A stretch of 64,000 nucleotides of DNA from Brevundimonas sp. NIBR10 (GCF_027912515.1 NZ_CP115464.1:1054001-1118000), one strand, 5' to 3'; positions 47,063 to 56,872 are shown, counted from the first letter of the stretch. Numbers and translations are program-made. Notes: generated by a model not told the origin, from the sequence alone.

Positions 47063-47452
47063 ATGACCGACACCGGACCGAACCAGCCCCGCCTCGGCGA
47101 AGGCCTGCACCCGTCGGAGGGCAAGCCCGCCGCCATCATCGCCTGGGCGCTGTATATCCTGTCGATCCCCAGCGCGAACCTGCTGGTCATCGTCGGCCTG
47201 GTCGTCGCCTACGCCGGTCGCGGGTCGGCGACGGGCGTGGCGCGGGATCATATCGAGGCCCAGATCGCCCTGTTCTGGTCCGTCTTCTGGTGGACCATCG
47301 GCCTGTGGATCGTGACGATCGTGGCCTTCGCCACTGTGATCCTGTTCCCGCTGGGATTTGTCGGCCTACTGCTGCTGTTCCTGCTGCACATCTGGTTCAC
47401 GGTGAAGAGCTTGCTGGGGCTGATCAATCTGTTCTCCGACAAGGCCCCCTGA
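47063..47452 (+). CDS. DUF4870-type membrane protein
   Basis: A 129-residue protein with a short cytoplasmic lead and three membrane helices (around AIIAWALYILSIPSANLLVI, LFWSVFWWTIGLWIVTIVAF and FPLGFVGLLLLFLLHIWFTV). The pattern matches DUF4870/Tic20-like small membrane proteins. It starts 10 bases after the preceding gene, whose C-terminal domain looks similar. Function is unknown. Confidence 0.8.
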   Translation: MTDTGPNQPRLGEGLHPSEGKPAAIIAWALYILSIPSANLLVIVGLVVAYAGRGSATGVARDHIEAQIALFWSVFWWTIGLWIVTIVAFATVILFPLGFVGLLLLFLLHIWFTVKSLLGLINLFSDKAP

Positions 47453-47526
47453 GGCTTTTCGAGGAACAGGCGGGCGCGCCGGTGGTTGATCCTGTGCCAC
47501 CCCGGCAGCCTTCAAGGACCCACCCC

Positions 47527-47814
47527 ATGACCGATTTCCGCGACGTAACGGCCGAACAGCGGTTCGAGCAGGGGGTCACCGATGCCGACGGCGCGCTTCG
47601 CCGCGTCTGGGCCGACTATGCGATCCAGGGCGAGGTCCGCGCCATCCTGCACGTCGAGGCCGAGGACCAACTGCGCGGCTCAGGTGCGGCAGGTCGCTTC
47701 ATGGCCAGCCTTGCCGACCATGCCCGGTCACAGAAGATCAAGCTGATCCCCCGGTGCAGCTATGCGGTCGCCTGGTTCCGTCGCCATCCGGACCAGTGTG
47801 ACGTCCTGGCGTAG
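47527..47814 (+). CDS. Small GNAT-type acetyltransferase (NATD1/YjdJ-like)
   Basis: A 95-residue protein with RGSGAAGRFMASLADHARSQKIKLIPRCSYAVAWFRRHPDQCDVL. This is the signature of the short N-acetyltransferase family that includes human NATD1 and bacterial YjdJ. The N-terminus (MTDFRDVTAEQRFEQ) also fits. The open frame to 46885 overlaps other genes out of frame. Confidence 0.85.
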   Translation: MTDFRDVTAEQRFEQGVTDADGALRRVWADYAIQGEVRAILHVEAEDQLRGSGAAGRFMASLADHARSQKIKLIPRCSYAVAWFRRHPDQCDVLA

Positions 47815-47817
47815 GGC

Positions 47818-48135
47818 TCAGGGCAGGCGGCTGACGATGGTCTTCATCGTCTCGGCCTTCTGGGGCAGATCGACCATCAGCCGGGACGCGATCTCGCGCG
47901 CGCCGACCGGATAGGCGTCACCGCCCTCGGCGATCTCCTTGGCCATTTCGGCGGCCTGGAACAGCACCTTTTCCAGCGCCTCGACCTGTTCGAGCGCCAG
48001 GGCCCGGGCCTCGAGCTGCAGCCGCTTGACGCGTTCGGACGTGGTCTCGGGTGCCCGCATCAGGTCATAGACCTCGCTCTGGGCCGCGACGAGGCGCAGG
48101 TCGGGTTTGCTGGGCGTGCTGGACGATTTTGGCAT
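47818..48135 (-). CDS. Hypothetical alpha-helical protein
   Basis: 105 residues, predicted mostly helical with heptad-like Leu/Ala/Glu spacing at about residues 28-75, so a coiled coil is likely. No membrane segment or known domain is visible. It converges with the acetyltransferase gene with a three-base gap. The function is not recognisable. Confidence 0.65.
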   Translation of the reverse strand: MPKSSSTPSKPDLRLVAAQSEVYDLMRAPETTSERVKRLQLEARALALEQVEALEKVLFQAAEMAKEIAEGGDAYPVGAREIASRLMVDLPQKAETMKTIVSRLP

Positions 48136-48316
48136 GACGGGATTCCTTCGTCAGCATCGAATGCCGATCCAGCTTGACCGTTCCCGCCCGACGGGGCCCT
48201 TTGGGTGAAGGTATCAGACTGTGGCGGCCGCGCATCAGGTCGGCGGCGTCGGATCGGTGGTCGTGACAAGTTCCGGCCGTCGCGTCTAGATTGCACAGAC
48301 AAGGACGAGGCAAGGT

Positions 48317-48829
48317 ATGCGGGCTGCATTGATTTCGGGATTGCTGGCGACCTTGATCTGGCCGATCGCCGCTCATGCCGAACCCGTCTGGCAAAGGATG
48401 AGCGTCGGCCAGGCCCGGGACCTGGTCGAAGGCGAAGGCGGCAAGGTCGAACAGGTCGTCGATACCGAGACCGGTGAGTACGTCATGACCGTCCGCTCTT
48501 CCGACAAGCTGCCGTTCAAGCTCAAGGGCTTCGACTGTCGCGGCGTGGGCGAGGCCAAGTCCTGTGTGCGGTACGAGTTTGTCGCCTATTTCAGGTTCGA
48601 CGGCGAGGAAGAGGCCGCGCGTTACGAGCGTGACCTGGCGATCAACTGGCTGGCCGACCAGTCGAGCGATGACGGGTATCTGGACGTCTGGCGCATGGGT
48701 TCGCTGGAGGGCGGCGTCACCCGCGCCCACATGCGGTACCAGCTCCGCGCCTTCATCGATGCGGTCTGGGCTGCCCAGGAGACGGTCTATCCGCCCAAGA
48801 CAGCGACCGGATCGCCCGGCACGGGCTGA
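48317..48829 (+). CDS. YbjN-domain secreted protein
   Basis: 170 residues with a signal peptide (about 1-21, ending AHA). The body follows the YbjN pattern: an N-terminal helix (MSVGQARDLVEGEG), a strand with GEYVMTVRSSDKLPFKLKGF, then CVRYEFVAYF and WLADQSSDDGYLDVWRMGSLEGGV. YbjN proteins resemble type III chaperones and have no confirmed activity. It is transcribed alone. Confidence 0.75.
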   Translation: MRAALISGLLATLIWPIAAHAEPVWQRMSVGQARDLVEGEGGKVEQVVDTETGEYVMTVRSSDKLPFKLKGFDCRGVGEAKSCVRYEFVAYFRFDGEEEAARYERDLAINWLADQSSDDGYLDVWRMGSLEGGVTRAHMRYQLRAFIDAVWAAQETVYPPKTATGSPGTG

Positions 48830-48839
48830 GGTTTGCGGA

Positions 48840-50729
48840 TCACAGCGTCCCGGCGTCGGCCATGTGATCGACCCGGCTGTCGGCCCGTTGGCCGTCCTGC
48901 TCTTCCTCCAGCACCTCGGCGGCCTGGTCGTTGAGGGCGCGGCCCTCGCGGCGGGGTTTGACATAGGGTTCGGGCTGCGGGGTCGAGGTGTTGTTGCGCC
49001 ACAGCGACCGCCCGGCCTGCAAGCCCCCCGCGACCTGAAGGGTCAGCCGTTCCTCGTCGCGACGGCGGACGTCCTCGATGGTCTCGCGCGCCTCGTCCTC
49101 GGAGAAGCCCAGGTCCTTGAGCACGTGTTCGCCGAACGCCAGGGCGCTCTCGAAGGTCTCTCGGATGTGGAACTCGACGCCGGCATTGATCAACCGGATC
49201 GAATGGCCCCGGTCATAGGCGCGCACGAACAGCTTCACGAGCGGGAACTCGGACTGGACCAGTTCGACGATCCGGTCGGCGGCCTCGGGTTTGTCGACGC
49301 AGACCAGCACGGTCTCGGCCGTCTCGACGCCCGAGGCGCGCAGCACGTCCAGCCGGGTGCCGTCGCCGTAATAGACCTTGAACCCGAACTTGCCGGCGGC
49401 CTGGATCATCTCGACGTCGGAATCGACGATCGAGACGTCCACGTCGCGCCAAAGCAGGGTCTGGGCCGCGACCTGGGCGAAGCGGCCGAAGCCGATGATC
49501 AGCACCCGTTCGCGCAGGCCCTCGGCGCGATCGACGTCATCGAGATCATCGACCGAGACCGTGTCGTCGGGGCGCAGCTTGTCGGCGATTGCGAGGCGCA
49601 GCGGCGTCAGGGCCATGGACAGGATCACGACGGCCGACAGGATGGCGGCGGTGCGCGGGTCGAACAGGCCAGCGACGGCGGCGGTGGAATACAGGACGAA
49701 GGCGAACTCGCCCCCCTCCCCCATAAGGGCGGCGCGCAGCAGGCCCTCGCCGTGCGACTGTTTCAGCCGCGCGACGACATAGACGCCGACCATCTTGGCC
49801 GCCGAGAAGGCTGCCACTCCTCCCAGAACCCAGGCCCAGTCGCGGACCACGACGTTCAGGTCCAGCGACATGCCGATGGCCAGGAAGAACAGGCCCAGCA
49901 ATATGCCCCGGAACGGTTCGACGTCGGCCTCAAGCTGATGGCGGAAGCTGCTTTCGGACAACAGGACCCCGGCCAGGAAGGCGCCCATGGCCATGGACAG
50001 CCCGCCCAGCGACATCATCCAGGCGGCGCCCAGAACGACGACCAGGGCCCCCATGGTCATGACCTCGCGCCCGCCGTATGTGGCCAGGATGCGGAACAGG
50101 GGGTTCACCAGCCAGCGCCCGGCGACATAGACCACCGCCACCGCCCCGACCGCCAGACCGATCGTCTGCCAGACCGGCCGCGCGTCCTCGACCACGCCGC
50201 CGTAGGCGACGCCGAGTACCGCGACCAGGGCCAGCAGGGGCACGATCGAGATGTCCTCGAACAGCAGGATCGACACGACCCTCTGTCCCGCCGGCTCCGA
50301 CTGTTCGTTACGCTCGTCCAGCAACTGCATGACGATGGCGGTGGACGACAGGGCGAAGCCGAAACCCGCCACCAGCGCCGCGTACCAGGCCAGTCCCGCC
50401 AGCATGGCCGCCCCGGTCAGCAGGGCCCCGCAGGTCAGGACCTGGATCGCACCCAGGCCGAAGATTTCGCGCCTCAGGCTCCACAGCCGGGCCGGCCGCA
50501 TTTCCAGGCCGATGATGAACAGGAACAGCACGATGCCGATCTCGGCGACGTGCAGCATGGTCTCGGGTTCGGACACCACGCCCAGCACCGAGGGCCCCAG
50601 GATAAGACCTGCGGCTAGATAACCCAGAACGGCCCCCAGCTTGAACTTCTTGAACAGGGGAACGGCGACCACGGCGGCTGCCAGAAGGGCGACCCCGTGC
50701 CCCAGTCCCATTCCTGTCGGATCAGCCAT
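48840..50729 (-). CDS. CPA2-family cation:proton antiporter (KefB/KefC-like)
   Basis: A 629-residue antiporter. A 12-13-helix Na/H-exchanger domain (about residues 1-380) is followed by a cytosolic TrkA-N/RCK domain (about 400-515; LIIGFGRFAQ, VDSDVEMI) and a charged tail. The RCK domain binds nucleotides and regulates transport. It resembles glutathione-gated K+ efflux systems (KefB/KefC), but specificity cannot be set from the sequence. A gshA gene is in the same window but 24 kb away. Confidence 0.9.
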   Translation of the reverse strand: MADPTGMGLGHGVALLAAAVVAVPLFKKFKLGAVLGYLAAGLILGPSVLGVVSEPETMLHVAEIGIVLFLFIIGLEMRPARLWSLRREIFGLGAIQVLTCGALLTGAAMLAGLAWYAALVAGFGFALSSTAIVMQLLDERNEQSEPAGQRVVSILLFEDISIVPLLALVAVLGVAYGGVVEDARPVWQTIGLAVGAVAVVYVAGRWLVNPLFRILATYGGREVMTMGALVVVLGAAWMMSLGGLSMAMGAFLAGVLLSESSFRHQLEADVEPFRGILLGLFFLAIGMSLDLNVVVRDWAWVLGGVAAFSAAKMVGVYVVARLKQSHGEGLLRAALMGEGGEFAFVLYSTAAVAGLFDPRTAAILSAVVILSMALTPLRLAIADKLRPDDTVSVDDLDDVDRAEGLRERVLIIGFGRFAQVAAQTLLWRDVDVSIVDSDVEMIQAAGKFGFKVYYGDGTRLDVLRASGVETAETVLVCVDKPEAADRIVELVQSEFPLVKLFVRAYDRGHSIRLINAGVEFHIRETFESALAFGEHVLKDLGFSEDEARETIEDVRRRDEERLTLQVAGGLQAGRSLWRNNTSTPQPEPYVKPRREGRALNDQAAEVLEEEQDGQRADSRVDHMADAGTL

Positions 50730-50943
50730 GCCGTCGCCCCGTCGTTCTCTCCTGCATTGTGGGGGCGATGGCGACGCTTTGCGACCCGGGCGGCTTCACA
50801 TTGTGCGACCGCCTGGTGCCGGACGGCGGAGGGGACAGAAATATCACAGCCGCGACGCGCCCTATTTCGCGCCGATACACGCCACAGTTTCGACGAACGC
50901 CAGTCGGTCTCATGCAGGCAACGACATAACCCGGGAGGATGCG

Positions 50944-52800
50944 ATGCTGGCGACCATGCTGAAACAGGGGGTGGCGGCCGTGCTCGGCCTGTCGGTGGCG
51001 GCACCGGCCGTGATGCCCGTATCACCGCCACAGACCGGGCGCGCGTTCGAGGACGGTGACGGCGTGGTCAGCCAGGCCGCTTGCGAGGCGGTCGGCATCC
51101 GACTGCGCGACCCGAGGCAGACGGAGTCCATCATGGTCACCGGCGCACGGATGGCCATGCCCGCGCCAGCCTCCATCGCCCCGCCGCCCATCACCATGCC
51201 CATCGAACCGACGAAGAAGGAAGACCGGGTCGAGTTCCGCGCCCCGCCGCCGCCCTATGTCGCCCCACCGGCCCCGCCGCCTCCGCCCGCGCCGATGATG
51301 ACGGCCCATGCCCCACCTGTGGGCATGGTCATGCCCCATCCGGTCCGTCCCGCCGACACCGAACGCTATCCGGACGCCACACCGAACCCGGTGAAGCGCG
51401 TCACCGATGAGCCGGTCTCGACCTTCTCGATCGACGTGGACACCGCCGCCTATTCCAACGTCCGCCGCTTCATTTCCGAGGGCGCGACCCCGCCGAAGGA
51501 CGCGGTGCGGGTCGAGGAGATGATCAACTATTTCGACTACGGCTACGCCCGGCCGACCAGCGCCGCCGAGCCCTTCGCCATCACCACCGCCGTCGCGGCC
51601 TCGCCCTGGTCACAGGGTCGTCAGATCGTCCACATCGGGCTTCAGGGGTACGAACTGCCGGCGGCCGAGAGGAAGCCGTTGAACCTGACCTTCATGGTCG
51701 ATGTCTCCGGCTCCATGCAGTCGCCGGACAAGCTGGGTCTGGCCCAGCAGACCATGAACCTGATCATCGACAAGCTGCGTCCCGAGGACCGGGTGGCGGT
51801 GACCTACTACGCCTCCGACGTCGGCACGGCGGTCGGGCCGACGCCGGGGTCGCAGAAGCTGAAGCTGCGCTGCGCCGTCGCCGCCCTGAACGCCGGGGGC
51901 TCGACCGCCGGGGCCCAGGGGATGGTCAACGCCTATGAACAGGCCGAGGCCGCCTTCGGACGGGACAAGGTCAACCGCATTCTGATGTTCACCGACGGGG
52001 ACTTCAACGTCGGTGTCACCGACGACAAGCGGATCGAGGACTATGTCGCCGACAAGCGCGGCACCGGCATCTATCTGTCGGTCTACGGCTTCGGACGCGG
52101 CAACTATCAGGACGCGCGGATGCAGACGATCGCCCAGGCCGGCAACGGCATCGCAGCCTATGTGGATGATCTGAACGAGGCGCGCCGCCTGTTCGGCCCG
52201 GCCTTCGACCGGGGCGCCTTCCCCATCGCCGATGACGTCAAGATCCAGGTCGAGTTCAACCCCGCCCGTGTCAGCGAATACCGACTGATCGGCTACGAGA
52301 CCCGCCTCCTGAACGAGGAGGATTTCAGCAACGACGCCGTCGATGCGGGCGAGGTCGGGTCGGGTGCCTCCGTCACCGCCCTGTACGAGATCACGCCGGT
52401 GGGCGGCCCCAGCCAGATCCCCGAGCGGCGCTATGACGGCAATCGGCCGGACAATTCTCTGGGTGTCGGCGGCGGCGATCCGGACGGCGAGGTCGGCTTC
52501 GTCCAGGTCCGCTACAAACTGCCGGGCCAGCCCACGTCGCGCCTGCTGCAGAAGGTGGTGTCCAATGCGGGATCGGGCCCCGTCTCGGCCCAGGCCCCCG
52601 AGGCCACCCGCTGGGCCATGGCCGTCGCCGCCTTCGGCCAGCGTCTGCGCGGCGATCCGTGGATGAGCGCCGACTTCGACAACGCAGCCATCCTGAACCT
52701 GGCGCAAGGCGCGCGCGGCGACGACCCCTACGGCGAACGCGCGGCCTTCGTGCAGATGGTGCGGGCGGCCGATCGCCTTCCGGCGCGGTCCCGGCCCTAG
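50944..52800 (+). CDS. von Willebrand factor A protein, YfbK-like
   Basis: A 618-residue envelope protein with an N-terminal hydrophobic signal, then a Pro-rich linker (about 60-140). A vWA_N segment (about 150-250; FSIDVDTAAYSNVRRFI), a vWA domain with the MIDAS motif DVSGSMQSPDK, and a C-terminal DUF3520 part follow. MIDAS proteins bind ligands through a metal ion. The ATG at 50944 follows GGGAGGA. The open frame to 50641 upstream is out of frame within the antiporter gene. Confidence 0.88.
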   Translation: MLATMLKQGVAAVLGLSVAAPAVMPVSPPQTGRAFEDGDGVVSQAACEAVGIRLRDPRQTESIMVTGARMAMPAPASIAPPPITMPIEPTKKEDRVEFRAPPPPYVAPPAPPPPPAPMMTAHAPPVGMVMPHPVRPADTERYPDATPNPVKRVTDEPVSTFSIDVDTAAYSNVRRFISEGATPPKDAVRVEEMINYFDYGYARPTSAAEPFAITTAVAASPWSQGRQIVHIGLQGYELPAAERKPLNLTFMVDVSGSMQSPDKLGLAQQTMNLIIDKLRPEDRVAVTYYASDVGTAVGPTPGSQKLKLRCAVAALNAGGSTAGAQGMVNAYEQAEAAFGRDKVNRILMFTDGDFNVGVTDDKRIEDYVADKRGTGIYLSVYGFGRGNYQDARMQTIAQAGNGIAAYVDDLNEARRLFGPAFDRGAFPIADDVKIQVEFNPARVSEYRLIGYETRLLNEEDFSNDAVDAGEVGSGASVTALYEITPVGGPSQIPERRYDGNRPDNSLGVGGGDPDGEVGFVQVRYKLPGQPTSRLLQKVVSNAGSGPVSAQAPEATRWAMAVAAFGQRLRGDPWMSADFDNAAILNLAQGARGDDPYGERAAFVQMVRAADRLPARSRP

Positions 52801-53633
52801 CGGCCGCCCGCCAGGTCGGACCAGCGCCAGTTCGGGGCGCCCAGGGCGATGCGGGGGCTGCCGGGTGCGTCGCCCAGGGTGATCAGGGCATAGCCTCGCA
52901 TCGTCTGCCGGCGACAGGCGGGGGGCGAAAAGGCGATCTCGACCGCGATGGCCTGGCGTACCCCCGCCAGCCCGCGCCCGGCCTGTCCCGGCGTCATCAG
53001 CCAGTCGCCGTCCCACAGCAGCAGGGCGCGATCCCGGCCGATCGACCCTTGCGCCTCGGCGGCCGTGCGCCGGATGTCGGCGTCGTCGCGCAAGGCGTCC
53101 TGAAGGCGACGGACCATGTCGCAACGACCGCCCGACCCCGCGCCCGTGCCGTCGCCTGATCCGGTGCCCGAGCCCTCGCCCGAGCCCGACCCGGCGACGG
53201 TCGCCCCGCCCAAGGCCTCTGCGCCTAGGCCGACGAAGGTGACGGGAGGCGCGACGCTGGCCACGACGGTTTCGACATTTGCCGGGGCCGGGCGCGGTGC
53301 CCGGGTGCGGAGCGGAGGCGGTGGTGCCGGGTGTGGTGACGGAGGAGCAGGCGAGGCGGCTGACGGTGTCGTTTCCGGCGTCGGATCGGGGGCCGGTTCG
53401 GGAGTGAGTTCCGGCTCCGGCAGTGGGATCGGCCGCGGCGGAGGCTCCAGATTCAGGATCACGGCGTCGAAATCGTCATCGATCGACGAAAAAGCCGGCG
53501 GGTCGGCGGGCACCAGAAACAACAGCGGAAGCAGAGCCAGATGCGCCCCCAGACTGATCGCCACGGCCAGTCCCGGACGCCGTCGTGAGCGCGTCTTCCC
53601 CCTGCGCACAGGCCTGGGCTCGGGTACGGTCAC
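52797..53633 (-). CDS. TonB-like Pro-rich inner-membrane protein
   Basis: A 278-residue protein. A short basic cytoplasmic part precedes a membrane helix (LAVAISLGAHLALLPLLFLV), then a long Pro/Glu/Ala-rich periplasmic arm and a Gly/Ser linker. The C-terminal domain (about 185-278) has two Cys (GGRCDMV and PPACRRQ). The layout resembles TonB or TolA, but no exbB/exbD is nearby and the C-terminal fold is not clearly TonB. Start is GTG 53633. It converges with the vWA gene, overlapping it by four bases. Confidence 0.65.
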   Translation of the reverse strand: MTVPEPRPVRRGKTRSRRRPGLAVAISLGAHLALLPLLFLVPADPPAFSSIDDDFDAVILNLEPPPRPIPLPEPELTPEPAPDPTPETTPSAASPAPPSPHPAPPPPLRTRAPRPAPANVETVVASVAPPVTFVGLGAEALGGATVAGSGSGEGSGTGSGDGTGAGSGGRCDMVRRLQDALRDDADIRRTAAEAQGSIGRDRALLLWDGDWLMTPGQAGRGLAGVRQAIAVEIAFSPPACRRQTMRGYALITLGDAPGSPRIALGAPNWRWSDLAGGR

Positions 53634-53924
53634 GTCTGCTAAATCCTGTTTGGTCAGAGAGGGTTGAACGGATCGGCCGGTGTCGAAGCCGCGCGGCCGG
53701 GGGGCGAGACGCTGCCTTACCGACCACGGCGACACGTCAGGATCGTGACCCGCATCGCCGCCCTTCCGCCTCTCTCCAGCCAAGCTAACGGCCCCGCTTC
53801 ACCTACGGTCAAGCTGACGTGTTTTGGCCGTTTGCCCGACCTCATTTGGCCGTCCGCCCTACTTTAGTTTCATCCGGTTATGTCGCCATCCGGCCTGACC
53901 CCCCACCTCCCAGGGAGACTGAAG
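53634..53924. promoter_or_regulatory. Divergent promoter region between the TonB-like and OmpA-lipoprotein genes
   Basis: This 291-base stretch separates two divergent genes and must contain both promoters. I see no coding frame, strong hairpin or IS end. A GGGAGA ribosome site lies at its right end in front of the TTG start. Confidence 0.4.
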
Positions 53925-54497
53925 TTGAAGATTTCGACCCTCAAGACCGCCGCCGTCATGGGCTCCGTCCTCGCGCTCGGCCTCGCGGCCTCCGGCTGCG
54001 CCAGCCACAAATTCGTGCGTGAGAACCTGGCCGTCGTCGACGCCCGCGTCGACCAGACCGACCAGAACGTCGCCCGCGTCGAAGGCACCGCCGGCGAGGC
54101 CCTGCAACGCGCCACGGCCGCCCAGAAACTGGCCGAGGGCAAGTTCCTCTATGAAGTGGTCCTGTCGGACGACTCGGTGAAATTCCCGACCGACGTCGAT
54201 GCCCTGTCGCCCGAGGCCGAACAGCGTCTGACCGAACTGGCCCAGCGCCTGAAGGCCGAGAACCGCAACGTCTATCTGGAAATCCAGGGCTATACCGACG
54301 CCTCGGGCCCTGAAGGCTACAACCAGCAACTGGGTCAGTCGCGGGCCGAGGCGGTTCGTCGCTCGTTGAGCCGCCAGGGCATCGCCCTGAACCGCATGGC
54401 CACCATCTCCTACGGCGAGGAATCGCCGGTGGCCCCGAACGACACCCCCGAAGGCCGGGCCCAGAACCGGCGGGTGGCGATCGTCGTCCTGAGCTAG
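53925..54497 (+). CDS. OmpA-family lipoprotein
   Basis: A 190-residue lipoprotein with a TTG start at 53925 preceded by GGGAGAC. The lipobox is ASGC (about residue 25). A short coiled coil (DARVDQTDQNVARVEGTAGEALQRATAAQKLA) precedes an OmpA_C domain (LEIQGYTDASG...NQQLGQSRAEAVRRSL) that binds peptidoglycan. It resembles Pal but has a coiled coil instead of a Pro/Gly linker. It probably links the outer membrane to the wall. Confidence 0.9.
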   Translation: MKISTLKTAAVMGSVLALGLAASGCASHKFVRENLAVVDARVDQTDQNVARVEGTAGEALQRATAAQKLAEGKFLYEVVLSDDSVKFPTDVDALSPEAEQRLTELAQRLKAENRNVYLEIQGYTDASGPEGYNQQLGQSRAEAVRRSLSRQGIALNRMATISYGEESPVAPNDTPEGRAQNRRVAIVVLS

Positions 54498-54532
54498 TTG
54501 ACGCCGACGGCGGGGCGGACGATGGGTCTGGA

Positions 54533-55318
54533 ATGTCCGATCTGATCACCGCCCCGCTGAACACCCCCCTCGATGCGCCTCGCAACGGCCTGGAACAGGT
54601 CATCGAGGCCGCCATGGCCGACCCCGCCCACTGGCGCGCGTTCGAGGCCCTGCTGCCGACCGTAGACCTGTTCCTGGCCCCCGACGGCGAGATGCTGAAG
54701 GGGATCGAGCCCGGCGCGACCGGCATGCGCACGATGCGCACGGACCAGGCGATCGACGTCAAGGGCGTGACCCTGGACGACGGCCGGGTCGCGGCGGGCG
54801 TCTTCACCGATCCCGAACGGCTGAAATCGGCCTGGGGCGAGGACACCGTCTTCATCGCCATGAACGGCCATCAGGTGCTGGCCCTGTTCCGCGAGGGGCC
54901 GATCATCCTCAATCCCGGCTCGCCGCGCATCCTGCTGTTCCAGAAGGACGACATCGCCGCCCTGCTGGCCGCCGCCGACAAGGCTGCCGGGCAGGGGCTT
55001 CAGGCCGGAGGTCGCCCCACCGGCACGGTGCAACTGGGTGCCCCCGACATCGAACCCACCATTCTGCTGGAGCGGCTCAAGGCGGCCTTCGGACCGGTCG
55101 GCGGCACCGGCATCACCGCCGCCTGGCTGGCCCGCGCCCACTGGGCCGAGGTCAACCGCTGGGGCTGGTACGTCGATGTCCGCACCGCTCGTCCGATGGA
55201 CGAGATCCAGGCCAAGGTCGGCCGCGCCGTCACCGGCGTCTCCTTCGGCCAGGAAACCCTCGACGTCGCCGTCGATCGCCCGGGCACTCCGGACGGCGTC
55301 GGTCTCCGGATCGTCTGA
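54533..55318 (+). CDS. SseB-family protein
   Basis: A 261-residue soluble protein. The N-terminal part (about 18-130; NGLEQVIEAAMADPAHWRAF...LLPTVDLFL) matches the SseB N-terminal domain, and the C-terminal half fits the SseB C-terminal domain (LLERLKAAFG). E. coli SseB increases serine sensitivity when overproduced; the biochemical function is not known. It starts 35 bases after the lipoprotein gene. Confidence 0.75.
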   Translation: MSDLITAPLNTPLDAPRNGLEQVIEAAMADPAHWRAFEALLPTVDLFLAPDGEMLKGIEPGATGMRTMRTDQAIDVKGVTLDDGRVAAGVFTDPERLKSAWGEDTVFIAMNGHQVLALFREGPIILNPGSPRILLFQKDDIAALLAAADKAAGQGLQAGGRPTGTVQLGAPDIEPTILLERLKAAFGPVGGTGITAAWLARAHWAEVNRWGWYVDVRTARPMDEIQAKVGRAVTGVSFGQETLDVAVDRPGTPDGVGLRIV

Positions 55319-55321
55319 CGC

Positions 55322-56653
55322 CTATTCCACGATATCTACGGGCAGGATCTGGCTGGCCAGCAGGGTCTCCATGCTCCGCCAGTGGTCCGGCCCCTGTCGC
55401 TCGACCCAGGCCTGGACCGTGTCGCGCCCGAGGCCGTAGTTGATGACGTAGCTGCCGTAGGTGTCGATGAACCGCACCCGCTGGGCCGCCTTGTCCGGGG
55501 CCGTCAGGGTGTATTTCGACAGCAGGGCCGCCGCCTGCTCCCGCGTGATCCGCCCGGCCAGATAGTCGTCGGCGATGGTGTATTCCGACCGCCCCAACTG
55601 ACGGATCAGGGCCAGCAGCGCGTTCTTCTTCGCGACATCGGCGGGCGCCAGACCGGCCAGGGGCATCAGCGCATCGCGCTCGAACGCCGTGCCCTCATCG
55701 CCCGGAAAGGCGAGGTCGATGCCGTAGTTGGCGCTGCCTTCCGCCACGAACGACATCGGCGAGAACAGCGGATAGACGCTCATCTCCACCCACCCCTTCT
55801 CGCGCACGAAGGTCTGTTCCAGCAGGGCGTTGTAGACGTGGTGACCCGGGTATCCCTCGTGGCATCCCAGGTCGATCGCGCGTTCCGTATAGATCGGGAA
55901 GTCGGTGTTGATCTCGATCTTCGACGCCGCACCGCCCTGGAAATAGTTGTAGCCGGACCACGGCTTGTCGGTGACGAGGGCCAGGGTGAAGTTCTCGTCG
56001 GCGGGCAGGGTGATGTGGCGCACCGTCCGCGCCCGGCACTCGGCGATGGCCGCGCGCATCACCGCATCCAGCCGGTCCTTGGGGATGACGAAGGCCGCCC
56101 GAAACGCCGTGACCCGGTCGATCAGCGGCCCCTCGCCGGGCACCAGCGCCTCGATCCGCTGAAGGACCGGATCATAGTCCGACAGCGGCTTCAGCTCCGG
56201 CCGCACCCCGAACAGGGCCTCGGCCTGATCGGCGAACCCCAGTTTCTCGCCCTGCAACATCCGCAACCGCGCCTGCGCCGCCGAGACATGGGCCTTCAGA
56301 TAGGCGACGCGCTGGCGCTCGTCCGGCGACAGCGGCGTCGATCCTCCGGTGCGCGGCAGGTCATTCAGCCGATCGGCCAGGTCGGCGGCATCCGCCGACA
56401 GCAGGGCGGCGTTGCGCGGCGCAGCCTTGGCCGCCGTCGCCCATTCCGCCGGGCCGTAGTAGGCATCGACATAACCGGGCTCGACCTCGCCGATCCCCAG
56501 GATCAGCTTCACATAGTCCTCGGCGATAAGCGTCAGACTATCCGTGGCCAAGGCCTCGGCCGTCACGGCCTGGGCTGCCGGGCGAGGTCCCGCTTCCATC
56601 CCCGGCGCGCACGCCCCGACGCTCAGCAACAGACACAGGGCGATCCGGCGCAT
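55322..56653 (-). CDS. DUF885-family (M32-like) metallopeptidase, lipoprotein
   Basis: 443 residues with an N-terminal signal and lipobox-like SVGAC. The zinc-binding HEGYPGHH motif, typical of DUF885, lies near residue 270. The family is related to gluzincin-type peptidases and probably cleaves peptides in the periplasm. The ATG at 56653 gives a normal signal peptide; the open frame to 56800 would extend into the tRNA-Arg and was rejected. Confidence 0.88.
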   Translation of the reverse strand: MRRIALCLLLSVGACAPGMEAGPRPAAQAVTAEALATDSLTLIAEDYVKLILGIGEVEPGYVDAYYGPAEWATAAKAAPRNAALLSADAADLADRLNDLPRTGGSTPLSPDERQRVAYLKAHVSAAQARLRMLQGEKLGFADQAEALFGVRPELKPLSDYDPVLQRIEALVPGEGPLIDRVTAFRAAFVIPKDRLDAVMRAAIAECRARTVRHITLPADENFTLALVTDKPWSGYNYFQGGAASKIEINTDFPIYTERAIDLGCHEGYPGHHVYNALLEQTFVREKGWVEMSVYPLFSPMSFVAEGSANYGIDLAFPGDEGTAFERDALMPLAGLAPADVAKKNALLALIRQLGRSEYTIADDYLAGRITREQAAALLSKYTLTAPDKAAQRVRFIDTYGSYVINYGLGRDTVQAWVERQGPDHWRSMETLLASQILPVDIVE

Positions 56654-56795
56654 TGACGCTCTCCATACAGACGTCGCGGACGCTAGCGGTCCCGGGATCG
56701 CCCGCCAAGCGTTCGCATCCATCCGGTCGCCGTCAAAGGGATTGAGGCGGAGCCCCGCCTGCTGTAAGGCCCTGCCTCCGGCGTCCGCGCCATGA

Positions 56796-56872
56796 TGCAC
56801 CCGTAGCTCAGCTGGATAGAGTACTGCCCTCCGAAGGCAGGGGTCAGAGGTTCGAATCCTCTCGGGTGCGCC
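56796..56872 (+). tRNA. tRNA-Arg (anticodon CCG)
   Basis: Seventy-seven bases fold into a cloverleaf with acceptor stem GCACCCG/CGGGTGC, anticodon stem CTGCC/GGCAG around the loop CTCCGAA, and T-loop TTCGAAT. CCA is encoded. The anticodon is CCG. A VapBC-type module, an altronate-dehydratase-family gene and a second such module follow it, so it may have been an integration hot spot. Confidence 0.96.
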
